Positions 23,252 to 32,101 of a stretch of 35,731 nucleotides of DNA are shown one piece after another. A model generated the notes under the pieces. The model was not told where the DNA came from. It made no database searches and was given only the letters and a program-made list of their open reading frames with translations. Source of the DNA: JBMDXK01 sp048594375 (GTDB lineage Bacteria > Pseudomonadota > Alphaproteobacteria > Rhizobiales > Methylopilaceae); assembly GCA_048594375.1 (NCBI GenBank), contig JBMDXK010000033.1:1-35731 (forward strand), written 5' to 3'. Position numbers and translations under genes: made by a program. Every line of letters begins with the position of its first letter. Within the stretch, counting starts at the first letter, position 1.

Positions 23252-24127
23252 TTATAAAGCAAAAGCATCTGTGGAAGCGTCCGTTTCCATAGACTGGATA
23301 AAGTCAAACAGTGTAGGTGCAGCCTCCATATCCTCTTCGCCTTCTTCAGACGCAAAGAATGCAAGCGGAATTCCCTGCGGAACAAATTCACGCTTGATGC
23401 CTTGAATTGGCGCAAGTTTATCGTCTTCCGGCGATGCGGGAATTTCCTGATTATTATAGCGCGCTACGGTCTCGCTTTGAGGAAAATAAATAGTGTTGTT
23501 TTGTGGAGCAATAAATCGTTGCTCTGAATACGCAAATTTTTCACTGTTCCAGTCTGAAGAATAGCCATTGACTGCTGCAGCAGAATCCATGGGGGATTGC
23601 TGTCCCCATTCCAATTCGTTCGCGGCATATCCCTCGGCTGTATATGCGGCGGAAGAATCCCCCGTTCCGTATTCATTACGGTTGATAATGTCACTATTGG
23701 CCTGCGAATATGCCGTGAAGGGGCGGCTGGAATAAACAGGAGGCTGTTCGCCGAGACTGGGTGTCCATGGCTGCTCAGGCTGCGGCTTTGGCAGCGTATA
23801 AACCGTGGGTGCTTGTTGGTTTTGCGGTTGAGATGGCGCCGTTCCCTGCGAAAGAGCGCTTACCATCTCCGTTACAGCGACAACAAGTGATTGCAGTGTA
23901 GGCGCTGAAATCTGCGCACCAGGTGTTCTTAAACGTGCAATGAATTGGGTGATAAGATAATCAAGATTTTCGCCACTAAGCGCTGAGTCAGAGGCTGACT
24001 GCTGGCCTGTCACAGGCCGGATTAAGGTAGGCCAATCGTCAAGAATGGCAGCATCATATTCCCTACCACCGATAATCTCACGGGTGGAGCGACGGGATGG
24101 CTCTAATCTTTGAGGAAAGTCTACCAT
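23252..24127 (-). CDS. Unrecognised low-complexity protein
   Basis: 291 residues, no family recognised. Residues 1-30 are basic (MVDFPQRLEPSRRSTREIIG), 40-95 could form helices (ENLDYLITQFIARLR; LQSLVVAVTEMVSALSQG), and about 96-235 are Gln/Pro/Tyr/Asn/Ser-rich and look disordered (QPQNQQAPTVYTLPKPQPEQ). The C-terminus is acidic with a possible short helix (AAPTLFDFIQSMETDAS). It has no signal peptide or membrane segment. ATG 24127 is preceded by AGAGAA. The gene stands alone, convergent with DUF2093. Its style resembles secreted or scaffold proteins of host-associated bacteria, but that is only an impression. Confidence 0.65.
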   Translation of the reverse strand: MVDFPQRLEPSRRSTREIIGGREYDAAILDDWPTLIRPVTGQQSASDSALSGENLDYLITQFIARLRTPGAQISAPTLQSLVVAVTEMVSALSQGTAPSQPQNQQAPTVYTLPKPQPEQPWTPSLGEQPPVYSSRPFTAYSQANSDIINRNEYGTGDSSAAYTAEGYAANELEWGQQSPMDSAAAVNGYSSDWNSEKFAYSEQRFIAPQNNTIYFPQSETVARYNNQEIPASPEDDKLAPIQGIKREFVPQGIPLAFFASEEGEEDMEAAPTLFDFIQSMETDASTDAFAL

Positions 24128-24530
24128 TGTTCAATTTTCTCTAAGTAATCCTTAGCTTCCATCATGCCTTTCAATTGTATTTTATTTCTTAACTGTTTTT
24201 TTTATGTGATGTTTTTACCAGTGGATTTACATTATCCTTAATAACCTTGTTCTAAGTATGGTTACCTGTGCATATATCTTTTATGATAGCATTTTTACTA
24301 CATTAAAGAATCATAAAATGATGATGTATATTGGCTATAAACCTTTGTTTTAACGTGGGAAACAGCTCCGCGGCTCTCCGCTCAATAATTTTCCTGCATT
24401 GTGAATTTTAATCGCTCATAAAAACTCTGTTTGCACTGCGTTTTTCAAGGCTGATGCTCTGTATTTTAATATACACTCTCAATGCTATCTATGATTCTCA
24501 TCCGTCTTTAAAACAGAGAAAGGAGTCCCC
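24128..24530. other. A/T-rich divergent intergenic region
   Basis: About 400 bases between the low-complexity gene and the FMN reductase, which are transcribed away from each other. The only structure I see is CATAAAATGATGATG at 24312-24326, another copy of the ATAAAATGATNAT core, followed by TATTGGCTATAA, which resembles the bases after the core at 9681-9704. No gene is supported. Confidence 0.5.
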
Positions 24531-25085
24531 GTGACTTATAAAGTTGCTGTGTTGGTTGGTAGTCTGCGCGAAAATTCCTACAGCGCAATGCTTGCTCAGA
24601 CATTAAAAGAACTGGCTATGCCAGCGCTTGCTCTCGACATTATACAAATTGGCGATCTTCCTTTTTATAATCCTGACCTTGATGACAGTAATGTGCCTGC
24701 ACCGTGGACGCGCTTTCGGAATGATATTGCTGGCGCGGATGCGGTTTTATTTGTGACGCCCGAATACAACCGTTCCTACCCGGCAGTGTTAAAAAATGCG
24801 CTGGATGTTGGCTCGCGTCCTTACGGCAAAAGCGTGTTCAACGGCAAGCCCACGGCCATTGTAAGCCAGTCACCCGGCCTGATTGGCGGTTTTGGTGCCA
24901 ACCATCACCTGCGTCAGCCGCTGGTGTTTCTGAACATGCCGATCCTGCAATCCGAGGTGTATATCTCGAAGATCAACGAGCTGTTTGACACCACAGGCAA
25001 ACTGAACAATGAAGGCACAAAAGAATTTCTGACCAGCTTTGTGAAAAGCTTTACCGCATGGGTTGCTTTGCACGCCAAGAAATAG
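24531..25085 (+). CDS. NADPH-dependent FMN reductase (ChrR/YieF-like)
   Basis: Flavodoxin-fold flavoenzyme of 184 residues that reduces FMN, quinones or similar electrophiles with NAD(P)H in the cytoplasm. The FMN phosphate loop GSLRENSYSAMLAQTLKELA is near the N-terminus. The family motif TPEYNRSYPAVLKNALDVGS follows, then the flavin-contacting SPGLIGGFGANHHLRQPLVF. The start is GTG 24531 with AAGGAG six bases ahead. It is monocistronic and shares a bidirectional terminator with the ferredoxin reductase gene. The physiological substrate cannot be deduced. Confidence 0.88.
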   Translation: MTYKVAVLVGSLRENSYSAMLAQTLKELAMPALALDIIQIGDLPFYNPDLDDSNVPAPWTRFRNDIAGADAVLFVTPEYNRSYPAVLKNALDVGSRPYGKSVFNGKPTAIVSQSPGLIGGFGANHHLRQPLVFLNMPILQSEVYISKINELFDTTGKLNNEGTKEFLTSFVKSFTAWVALHAKK

Positions 25086-25109
25086 GCTCTTGACTTTTCG
25101 CACCAAGAA

Positions 25110-25134
25110 AGGGAGGCATACGCCTCCTTTTTAT
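25110..25134. terminator. Bidirectional intrinsic terminator
   Basis: GGAGGC (25112-25117) pairs with GCCTCC (25122-25127) around ATAC, with A-runs on the left and TTTTTATTTT on the right. It sits between the convergent FMN reductase and ferredoxin reductase genes and can serve both. Confidence 0.85.
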
Positions 25135-25136
25135 TT

Positions 25137-26165
25137 TCAGGCCACGCCCAGTTTTTTCTGCAGGCTGGTTGAAGACGTTGTGTATTGAAATACAATGCGT
25201 TTTTCTGGATTGACCTGACGCGCAACCGCTTGTGCCATTAGCGCGCCCTCATGAAAACCGGAAAGGATGAGTTTCAATTTGCCCGGATAAGTGTTGATAT
25301 CACCAATGGCGTAAATACCTTCCACACTGGTGGCAAATTTTTCGGTATCCACTGCAATGAGATTTTCATTGAGGTTCAGCCCCCAATCCGCCACAGGCCC
25401 CAATTTCATCGTGAGACCAAAGAACGGCAGCAGCATATTGGCATTGATGGTGCTGACCGCGTTATCATTGCCTTTGTAACTCACCCCTACAAGATCGGGG
25501 GCTGTGCCGTGCAGTTCGGTCATCTGGCCGAACACCAGATCAATCTCGCCTTTGTCCGCCAGCTCGCGCATTTTATTGACACTATCGGGCGCAGCGCGGA
25601 ACGCATCGCGGCGGTGCATCAGCGTAACGCGGCGCGCTACCGGATGCAGGTTCAATGTCCAGTCCAGCGCGGAGTCACCACCGCCGACAATCAACACATC
25701 CTTGCCGCGAAAAGCCTCAATCTTGCGCACAGCATAAAACACCGATGTGCCTTCATACTCTTCCACCCGATCAACGGGGGGCTTTTTCGGTTGAAAACTG
25801 CCACCACCGGCGGCAATGATAATCGTTTTGGTTTCAAACGTTGTGTCTGCATCGGTTTTCAGCAAAAAATGGCCGTTTGGCAAACGCACAATCTCGGCCA
25901 CCATTTCATTGTAATGGAACGTGGGAGAGAAGGGTTTGATCTGTTCCAGCAGATTATCCGTGAGTTGCTGGCCGGTAACCATCGGCAAACCCGGAATATC
26001 GTAAATGGGTTTTTCCGGATAAAGCTCGGCACACTGCCCCCCCGGTTTTCCTAGAATATCAATGACATGGGCTTTAATATCCAAAAGACCCAGTTCAAAG
26101 ACCGCAAACAGCCCCACAGGGCCTGCGCCAACAATGACAACATCGGTCTGGATGGTATTACTCAT
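25137..26165 (-). CDS. Ferredoxin/flavodoxin-NADP+ reductase, thioredoxin-reductase-like type
   Basis: FAD enzyme that moves electrons between NADPH and ferredoxin or flavodoxin. The FAD-binding VVIVGAGPVGLFAVFELGLL is at the N-terminus, with GGQCAELYPEKPIYDIPGLP next. The NADPH-binding VLIVGGGDSALDWTLNLHPV lies in the middle, and the C-terminal IYAIGDINTYPGKLKLILSG closes the FAD site. It lacks the CxxC of true thioredoxin reductases, as expected for the YumC/TrxR-like ferredoxin reductases. I chose ATG 26165 (342 residues) because GCGGAAAAG precedes it and the family begins there; an upstream in-frame ATG (26240) has no ribosome site. Confidence 0.9.
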   Translation of the reverse strand: MSNTIQTDVVIVGAGPVGLFAVFELGLLDIKAHVIDILGKPGGQCAELYPEKPIYDIPGLPMVTGQQLTDNLLEQIKPFSPTFHYNEMVAEIVRLPNGHFLLKTDADTTFETKTIIIAAGGGSFQPKKPPVDRVEEYEGTSVFYAVRKIEAFRGKDVLIVGGGDSALDWTLNLHPVARRVTLMHRRDAFRAAPDSVNKMRELADKGEIDLVFGQMTELHGTAPDLVGVSYKGNDNAVSTINANMLLPFFGLTMKLGPVADWGLNLNENLIAVDTEKFATSVEGIYAIGDINTYPGKLKLILSGFHEGALMAQAVARQVNPEKRIVFQYTTSSTSLQKKLGVA

Positions 26166-26319
26166 GTTCTTTTCCGCTCCGGCACTGCCGGAACGCCTCT
26201 GCTCGAAAAGTTCCGTCCCTTTCTTAAGCGCATTCTGCATCGAAAGTACAGGGAAAAATCATCGTTTAGAAGTGTGCAAATGAACCGATTTTAAAGGTTT
26301 GCGAGTCATTCTTTTTACT

Positions 26320-27315
26320 ATGAAACGGTTTATGTATATCACTGCTGTGAGTGTCAGTCTTGTTTCCCTTTCAGGGTGCGGCTGGCTCGATTTTGAAGAA
26401 CGCGAGCCATGGCGCGCCGAAGTGGAAGCCCGTTGTCTTGCCAGCAAAACGGTGGTTGTTTCGGACTATATACGCCCGATGCCCATGATTAAAGGCCCCC
26501 GTGTCTGCGGCGTGGATCACCCGTTTCATGTGACAGGTCTGAATGGCGGACAAACCAGTGTTGCCCCACGGGCGCGGCTGGGCTGCGCCATGGTGCCAGC
26601 ACTTGAACAGTGGATGCGTGAAACAATCCAGCCTGCGGCGATGGCGCTCTATGGCGTGCAGGTGGTTGAAGTTAAAAATATGGCCTCTTATGGCTGTCGT
26701 CCGCGTAACAACCAGAAAGGCGCACCGCTTTCCGAACATTCCTTCGCCAATGCTCTGGATATTGGTGCTTTCCGCTTTGCGGATGGACGCGAAATCACGG
26801 TAAAATCGGGCTGGAAAGGCGCGCCGGACGAGCAGATGTTCTTGCGGCAGGCTCTGGCCGGAGCGTGCAAAAGCTTTACCACCGTCTTAGGCCCAGGATC
26901 GGATGCTTTTCATTACGATCATTTCCATCTGGATTTAAGAATGCATGATCCGCGCGGAATGCGGCGGGTATGCAAGCCCGTACCGGCGCCGGATACGCCT
27001 GTAGCCGGAACACCTCTGCCCCATCTTGCGGTGATGCAACCCCTCATGCCGCAACAACAACCCGCCTATGACTACGCGGCACCTCCGGTAACACCGCAGC
27101 AGGCTTATCCCTCGGCCACAACACCGCAGGTCATGCCACCTTATGGCAATCAGACGTATGGTCACACACCAATGCAGACGCCAGCACAGCCTTCTTATAA
27201 TCCACCGCAGCAAGGCAATCTGACGCAGGTTCCAGCACCGGAAAATGACCCTTTCGCCTATGATCCTGATGCTACGGGAAGCATAACCTCTCGTAAAATC
27301 AGGCAACACCAATAA
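26320..27315 (+). CDS. Extensin-like (LAS-type) lipoprotein
   Basis: Predicted lipoprotein of 331 residues. The signal MKRFMYITAVSVSLVSLSGC ends in a lipobox with Cys20. The body is an 'extensin-like C-terminal' domain: RCLASKTVVVSDYIRPMPMI, RLGCAMVPALEQWM and SEHSFANALDIGAF (His140, Asp147), then FHYDHFHLDL (His201/His203). The HxxxxxxD...HxH arrangement is that of LAS zinc peptidases, so peptidoglycan peptide cleavage is likely (family knowledge plus motif). From about 215 on it is Pro/Gln/Tyr-rich and disordered. No strong ribosome site precedes ATG 26320; a TTG at 26299 is less likely. It is divergent from the ferredoxin reductase gene. Confidence 0.85.
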   Translation: MKRFMYITAVSVSLVSLSGCGWLDFEEREPWRAEVEARCLASKTVVVSDYIRPMPMIKGPRVCGVDHPFHVTGLNGGQTSVAPRARLGCAMVPALEQWMRETIQPAAMALYGVQVVEVKNMASYGCRPRNNQKGAPLSEHSFANALDIGAFRFADGREITVKSGWKGAPDEQMFLRQALAGACKSFTTVLGPGSDAFHYDHFHLDLRMHDPRGMRRVCKPVPAPDTPVAGTPLPHLAVMQPLMPQQQPAYDYAAPPVTPQQAYPSATTPQVMPPYGNQTYGHTPMQTPAQPSYNPPQQGNLTQVPAPENDPFAYDPDATGSITSRKIRQHQ

Positions 27316-27460
27316 ACCATAAGAAAATAAGCTTTCCGATAGTTTATGCCACCCATTGACATTGTATGGCCTCACTTTAAAGAGAGTGTGTAGGAACTTT
27401 TTTGTTCTCTTCCTGTTAAAAAAACGGCCATTCTGCATTATTGCAAATCTTGGGGATTTT

Positions 27461-28411
27461 ATGAAACATTTCATTCTGTTTGGCATTGTCAGCCTTCTGG
27501 TCAGTATGATCCCCTCTATGAGTTTTGCGGAAACCCGCTGGGATATGCCCGCCCCCGGAGGGCAGAACCGGGTGCAAACTAAAATACTCGCTTCTTTCAT
27601 AGAAGATGCGAGTAACCGCTCTTCTTCAGCGCTTCAAATTACACTGCATCCCGGTGAAACCCTGATCCGCCAGAACGACACTCTGGATGCCCTTAAAAGC
27701 AATATTGTTTCCATCGGTGCAATGAATGCCGATAGCGTTTTGCGTAGCTATCTGGATATTGATGCCGGCATTCTGGCTTTGACACCCCAAAGCTATGACA
27801 AAGCGCGCGCACTTTATAACACTATTAAGCCTGCGCTTGTTGAAGCTTTGGCAAAAGATAATCTGGTTGTGCTGGCTTCAGTGCCACACATGGCGGTGGG
27901 TATTTTCAGCACACGCCCCTTGCACTCCATTCATGAACTGCGACGCCAATATTTTTCCAGCACCGAAAATGGTTTGGATTTCTTTGCCCGATATATGGAT
28001 TCACCGCTCAGCGATGAACCCGCCAACGATATTCCCGCAGGTAAATTCAATTATATTTTCAGTGATGCTCTTTCCAGCAAGCCCTATGAATTGCCCGCCA
28101 AAGGGATTGGCTATTTCTACGATATCAAACTTCTGGTGCCTTATGATCTGCTACTAGTGCGCAAAAACGCACTGGAAAGCCTTCCTGATAGTGAACGCCG
28201 CGCTTTGATGGATGCAGCAGCAACTCTTGAAACACAAGGATGGGAAACTGTAAAAAATGAGGAAATTGCAGCCATAGGTTTGCTAAAACAAAATGCTGTT
28301 AAAGTTATTCCCGCAGCGTCAGGAATTGGACTGGACTTTAAAATGATGGGCGATACTCTTGCAGCAGAGCATCAATCACTTTGGCGCGAAAAAGGCATTC
28401 AATGGCCGTAA
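27461..28411 (+). CDS. TRAP-type (DctP) solute-binding protein, orphan
   Basis: Periplasmic substrate-binding protein of 316 residues. The signal peptide MKHFILFGIVSLLVSMIPSM ends at SFA-E. The mature part begins TRWDMPAPGGQNRVQTKILA, then has LQITLHPGETLIRQNDTLDA and LKSNIVSIGAMNADS, the usual DctP pattern. GIGYFYDIKLLVPYDLLLVR followed by LPDSERRALMDAA matches the C-terminal lobe. I chose ATG 27461 because GGGGA precedes it. No DctQ or DctM membrane subunits lie in the window, and the arginine usually found near residue 170-180 is not placed in a clear family motif, so it may serve another permease or a sensing role. Confidence 0.75.
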   Translation: MKHFILFGIVSLLVSMIPSMSFAETRWDMPAPGGQNRVQTKILASFIEDASNRSSSALQITLHPGETLIRQNDTLDALKSNIVSIGAMNADSVLRSYLDIDAGILALTPQSYDKARALYNTIKPALVEALAKDNLVVLASVPHMAVGIFSTRPLHSIHELRRQYFSSTENGLDFFARYMDSPLSDEPANDIPAGKFNYIFSDALSSKPYELPAKGIGYFYDIKLLVPYDLLLVRKNALESLPDSERRALMDAAATLETQGWETVKNEEIAAIGLLKQNAVKVIPAASGIGLDFKMMGDTLAAEHQSLWREKGIQWP

Positions 28412-28749
28412 AGCTTTGGAATAGAGCGAAAGGTTAATACATTTTCGCTTTAATAATTTCTGCAAAATCAGGCTTTGGCGCCTTTTCAAAATCATGCCCC
28501 GCACTTTTTAAAGATGAACATAGACTCATAGATTAAAATTAAGTATATAGAGGAAAATCCTGATAAAGTAATCATTCATTTTTGTTATAATTCTTTGTTT
28601 TCTCGCAGAGTTTTTTTAGCTAGGCTGACCGTCGGTTCCAATAAAATGATCATTTTACCGGAACTCGGCCATAGAATGCTGTTTTAAGCTTTGCATTTAA
28701 AGAAGCCACACGCTGGCTTGGGTTAAGCCAGGAATAAAGATAGAGGTTT
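28412..28749. other. Intergenic region carrying repeat B
   Basis: About 340 A/T-rich bases with no gene. Its one clear structure is palindromic repeat B at 28616-28664. The remaining bases hold no obvious promoter or hairpin. Confidence 0.5.
28616..28664. repeat. Interspersed palindromic repeat, copy B (with 20-base module)
   Basis: The module TTAGCTAGGCTGACCGTCGG (28616-28635) matches copy A at 17 of 20 positions. It leads into GGTTCC (28634-28639), TAAAATGATCATTTTA centred on TGATCA (28647-28652), and GGAAC (28660-28664). The following TCGGCC resembles the flank of copy D read in the opposite direction. It is 86 bases ahead of the ChaN/Tiki-like gene. Confidence 0.7.
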
Positions 28750-30120
28750 ATGCTCATGCGTTTGTGTTCTTTGCTTACTGTATCTGCAGCGGCGGCGGCG
28801 CCAATTACACCTTCTTTCACCCATCACTTATCGCAAGCCGCCACTCCTTCGCATATGCCTTTGAACCCTGCCATTCCCCGCGCGCAACCTTATTCTAATA
28901 TTCTTGACAAGCCGGCAGTAGAGCCTCAACGCATAGATATACATTTGGCAGTGGCACCTACCGCAGCAACACTAGAGGGTTTTTCTGAACAAAAAACCAG
29001 AAATCCTTACCCGGATTTTGCCCCTCATAACGGCACGATCAACAGCCATTTAAACAGACTTAGTTTGGCCGCTGAACCGGATGTGATGGCGCGTGATGGC
29101 AATAATAATAACTTTTTTGACTGGGAAGATCTTGCTCCCGTTTATGCAGCCAAAAAAGTTTTTTCCGATGAACAGTTCGTCAATTTTCAAGCAAACGGTA
29201 TTGTAGAAAAGACGCTTGCTAACGATGCCCCCTTTATTTTACTGGGAGAGCACCACAATCAAGGTGGAAGTTTTAATACACAGCCCGTAAATCTTGCCGA
29301 AAAAATTGCTTTGCAGTTGAAAGAGAAGGGCTATACCGTTCGCTATGGCATGGAATTTTCAAATTATGAGCTGAATGGATATACTCATAACAGCACTCTC
29401 TTGCGCGATTTAAACGCAAAAAAAATCACCCCAGAAGAATTTTCAGACCAATTTGTAGAAAACTTATCCAAAAGCTATTTCACCAAAGAAGAAAAAGAGA
29501 CATACACAAAGAACGAGCTAGAGAATTATCTGAAAAATGATTTTTTTGTTTTAAATATGCTCAATAGCATTACACGCTTGCATAAGGCTGGCGCAGAAAT
29601 TTACGGCTTCGACCCGTTGAGGGATCCCGTATATAAGGATAAAGTCCTTGATAGCCTCCCCGCGGATGCAGAACCGCCCACAAGGGACGCAGAAATGGCA
29701 AATTATCTAACCCTTAAACATGCACTGTCTCCCAATCCAAACACCATTGATCTGATTGCAACCGGAGCATTCCACGCACGGAAAAACGTTGATCCCAACT
29801 ATCTCAGCATGACTCCACCTGATGCAGCCCAATTTATCACGCGCAATAACATCACAAGCAACCCGTTTGCGTCTGATAACTTTAAGCCGTTGGCTACACG
29901 TCTGAGCGATCGTTTTGGAGATAAAAACGTTATATCCGTCAATGCTTTTCCTGTTCGTACAACAGAACTTGAAGACGCTCTTGGCATTCCTGCGGACAGC
30001 ACCCTGACGGGTGAATACACAGCTATTCCGGGGTATGAGTTTGATGGTATTACCCCGACAACAGGTTCCTGGAATGCAGAAAACCCGCTTCCTGCCTCAG
30101 TATTGCAAGGCTATGCCTAA
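28750..30120 (+). CDS. Secreted ChaN/Tiki-superfamily protein with a calcium-loop motif
   Basis: 456 residues. A short N-terminal hydrophobic segment (LCSLLTVSAAAAAP) suggests export. Residues 116-127 read DGNNNNFFDWED, with Asp/Asn at loop positions 1, 3, 5, 9 and 12 as in dockerin/EF-hand calcium loops. The catalytic-looking core is FILLGEHHN (Glu167, His168), RYGMEFSNYE (Glu202), IYGFDPLRDP (Asp288) and LIATGAFHARKN (His342). This GEH...E...H layout is that of the ChaN/EreA/Tiki fold, whose members include haem-binding lipoproteins, esterases and metalloproteases. The start ATG 28750 has AGAGG ahead. It lies between repeat B and the motB gene on the opposite strand. Substrate unknown. Confidence 0.65.
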   Translation: MLMRLCSLLTVSAAAAAPITPSFTHHLSQAATPSHMPLNPAIPRAQPYSNILDKPAVEPQRIDIHLAVAPTAATLEGFSEQKTRNPYPDFAPHNGTINSHLNRLSLAAEPDVMARDGNNNNFFDWEDLAPVYAAKKVFSDEQFVNFQANGIVEKTLANDAPFILLGEHHNQGGSFNTQPVNLAEKIALQLKEKGYTVRYGMEFSNYELNGYTHNSTLLRDLNAKKITPEEFSDQFVENLSKSYFTKEEKETYTKNELENYLKNDFFVLNMLNSITRLHKAGAEIYGFDPLRDPVYKDKVLDSLPADAEPPTRDAEMANYLTLKHALSPNPNTIDLIATGAFHARKNVDPNYLSMTPPDAAQFITRNNITSNPFASDNFKPLATRLSDRFGDKNVISVNAFPVRTTELEDALGIPADSTLTGEYTAIPGYEFDGITPTTGSWNAENPLPASVLQGYA

Positions 30121-30267
30121 AATAACAGCTTATAGTGATTTCATGTAAAAGCGTTTACACTTTTCCTGAAACTGCTATATGTTTTGCAACGCCATGCTAA
30201 CGGACACAGTTACATGGTTTCCCTAGAGCGCTTGTGCGTTGTGCTTCTTTGTGCAGTTTTTTTTTGC

Positions 30268-31200
30268 TTACAGCCCCCCAGAGTTCATCTCGGTAGGCAC
30301 GGGTGGGGGGTTGTTCAGGAGAGTAATCGAAATACGCTCATTGGCAGCCATATAAGGGTTATCGGGGAAGAGAGGATCCACCGTTCCGCGCCCCATGACA
30401 GAATGAATTTTTCCATCTTTCAAGCCCGATTCTTCCAAAATTGCGCGTATAGCATTGGCGCGATCACTGGTAAGTTCCCAAGGCCCATAATCCGAGCCAT
30501 CGCTTGGGCTATGAGCCGAAGCATGGCCTGCAACACGAATCTGATACGGCAGTTGTTGCAGTACAGGCGCAATCGCTTCTACAGCCTTTTGTGTGTAATC
30601 GTATGGCTTTTTTGAATTTTCGGGAAACATGGAGCGCCCCTGCTGATTCATCAGTACAATATCAAGACCATCACGGGTTTCCTGTATCAGAAGGTTATCC
30701 CGTATCTGGGTAATTTCCGGCATTGCATCCAATGCCTGACGAATACTGGCCGCCGCACTTTGAAACACCTGCCGATTGCGCGAACGAATATCCACATCAA
30801 GCGGATTGGTGGCCTCATTTGCACCCCCCTGCTCTGTTCTTTGTCCACGCCCCGCTTCTTTTTGGGCGCCATATTCATCTGAATTATCTGTATTGGTAGC
30901 GCCACCAGCCGCACTTTGTGACGTACCCGCATTTTGCGCACCATCACGATTCATCGCCGTGCCGCCCATGACGCCACCGGCACCACTTTGTGAAAAACTA
31001 ATTGCTGAGGGTGAAAAATAATCTGCCAAACCCGCTTTCTGCTCTGGCGTTGTCATGTTGATAAGCCACATCAGCAAGAAAAACGCCATCATTGCTGTCA
31101 CGAAATCAGCATAAGCGATTTTCCATGCTCCACCATGGTGAGCATGTCCGCCTTTTTTGACTTTTTTTATAATAATCGGCGCTTTGCCATCTTCTGCCAT
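30268..31200 (-). CDS. motB: Flagellar motor stator protein MotB
   Basis: Stator subunit that anchors the motor to peptidoglycan, 310 residues. GGHAHHGGAWKIAYADFVTA contains the transmembrane helix entry with the conserved proton-binding Asp, followed by MMAFFLLMWLINMTTPEQKA and the plug segment GLADYFSPSAIS. A low-complexity Gly/Ala/Gln linker runs from about 75 to 125. The OmpA-like peptidoglycan-binding domain includes YQIRVAGHASAHSPSDGSDY, WELTSDRANAIRAIL and GRGTVDPLFPDNPYMAANER. It starts 28 bases after motA and is co-transcribed with it. The linker is longer than in E. coli. Confidence 0.95.
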   Translation of the reverse strand: MAEDGKAPIIIKKVKKGGHAHHGGAWKIAYADFVTAMMAFFLLMWLINMTTPEQKAGLADYFSPSAISFSQSGAGGVMGGTAMNRDGAQNAGTSQSAAGGATNTDNSDEYGAQKEAGRGQRTEQGGANEATNPLDVDIRSRNRQVFQSAAASIRQALDAMPEITQIRDNLLIQETRDGLDIVLMNQQGRSMFPENSKKPYDYTQKAVEAIAPVLQQLPYQIRVAGHASAHSPSDGSDYGPWELTSDRANAIRAILEESGLKDGKIHSVMGRGTVDPLFPDNPYMAANERISITLLNNPPPVPTEMNSGGL

Positions 31201-31228
31201 TCTGTTTCTCTAGCCTCTGAAATAAGGA

Positions 31229-32101
31229 TCAGGCGGGACTTCCTGCCGCAGAAAGATCTGATACTGCTTGCTCTACTTCGGCAAATGTAGGGCGCACTTC
31301 AGACATCAGTGCTTTACGCGCAAACTCCACTGCCATAACTGGCGGGTGACCTGCAATGTGGGCAAGAAGCCCTACTTTCATGGAAAGAAAATATTTGCTT
31401 TCTGCTTCATACATACTTTTCAAAGAATGCGCCATCGGCCCAAAAAAGCCATAAGCACAAAAAACACCCAAAAATGTTCCAACCAGCGCGCCACCAATCA
31501 AATGGCCGAGCACTTCAGGTGGTTCCGTAATAGAGCCCATGGTTTTAATAACGCCAAGCACCGCCGCAACAATACCCAATGCTGGCGTGCCATCCGCAAT
31601 TGCCTGAAAGGCCGCAACAATCCTTTCTTGTTCCTGATGATGCGTTTCAAGCTCTTCATCCATCAATGCTTCCATCTCATGCACATTGTTTGTGCCAAGC
31701 ATAATCATGCGCAAATAATCGCACATAAATTCAACCGCATGATGATTATGTACAAAACTCGGAAATCGTGAAAACAGCGCTGATTGTTCAGGATTTTCAA
31801 TATGCTGCTCCAGAGCAACAACCCCCTTGGATTGTACCAATTTAAACAGTGTGAATTGTAAACCCAACAATTCTATATAAGCATTTTTATCAATTTTAGA
31901 GCCCTTAAACAGCTTTCCCAGAGCGCCAACAGATTGCTTCAACACTGGCCCGGAATTGGCAATGACGAAGGCTCCCATGGCAGCACCCAAAATAATGACC
32001 CCTTCAAAAGGCTGCCACAATACGCCAAGTTTACCACCCATGGCTGCATAACCACCAAAGACGCACACCAACACAATGATAATGCCAACAATAATGCGCA
32101 T
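31229..32101 (-). CDS. motA: Flagellar motor stator protein MotA
   Basis: Proton-channel stator subunit of 290 residues. It starts MRIIVGIIIVLVCVFGGYAA (first membrane helix), then VIILGAAMGAFVIANSG. The cytoplasmic domain that touches FliG includes HHQEQERIVAAFQAIADGTP. The second helix pair has ALGIVAAVLGVIKTMGSITE and LVGTFLGVFCAYGFFGPMA, with the conserved prolines and Glu/Arg residues of the family. I chose ATG 32101 because the upstream TTG at 32119 lacks a ribosome site; G-rich GAGGGGCGGGG precedes the ATG. It is the first gene of motAB. Confidence 0.95.
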   Translation of the reverse strand: MRIIVGIIIVLVCVFGGYAAMGGKLGVLWQPFEGVIILGAAMGAFVIANSGPVLKQSVGALGKLFKGSKIDKNAYIELLGLQFTLFKLVQSKGVVALEQHIENPEQSALFSRFPSFVHNHHAVEFMCDYLRMIMLGTNNVHEMEALMDEELETHHQEQERIVAAFQAIADGTPALGIVAAVLGVIKTMGSITEPPEVLGHLIGGALVGTFLGVFCAYGFFGPMAHSLKSMYEAESKYFLSMKVGLLAHIAGHPPVMAVEFARKALMSEVRPTFAEVEQAVSDLSAAGSPA

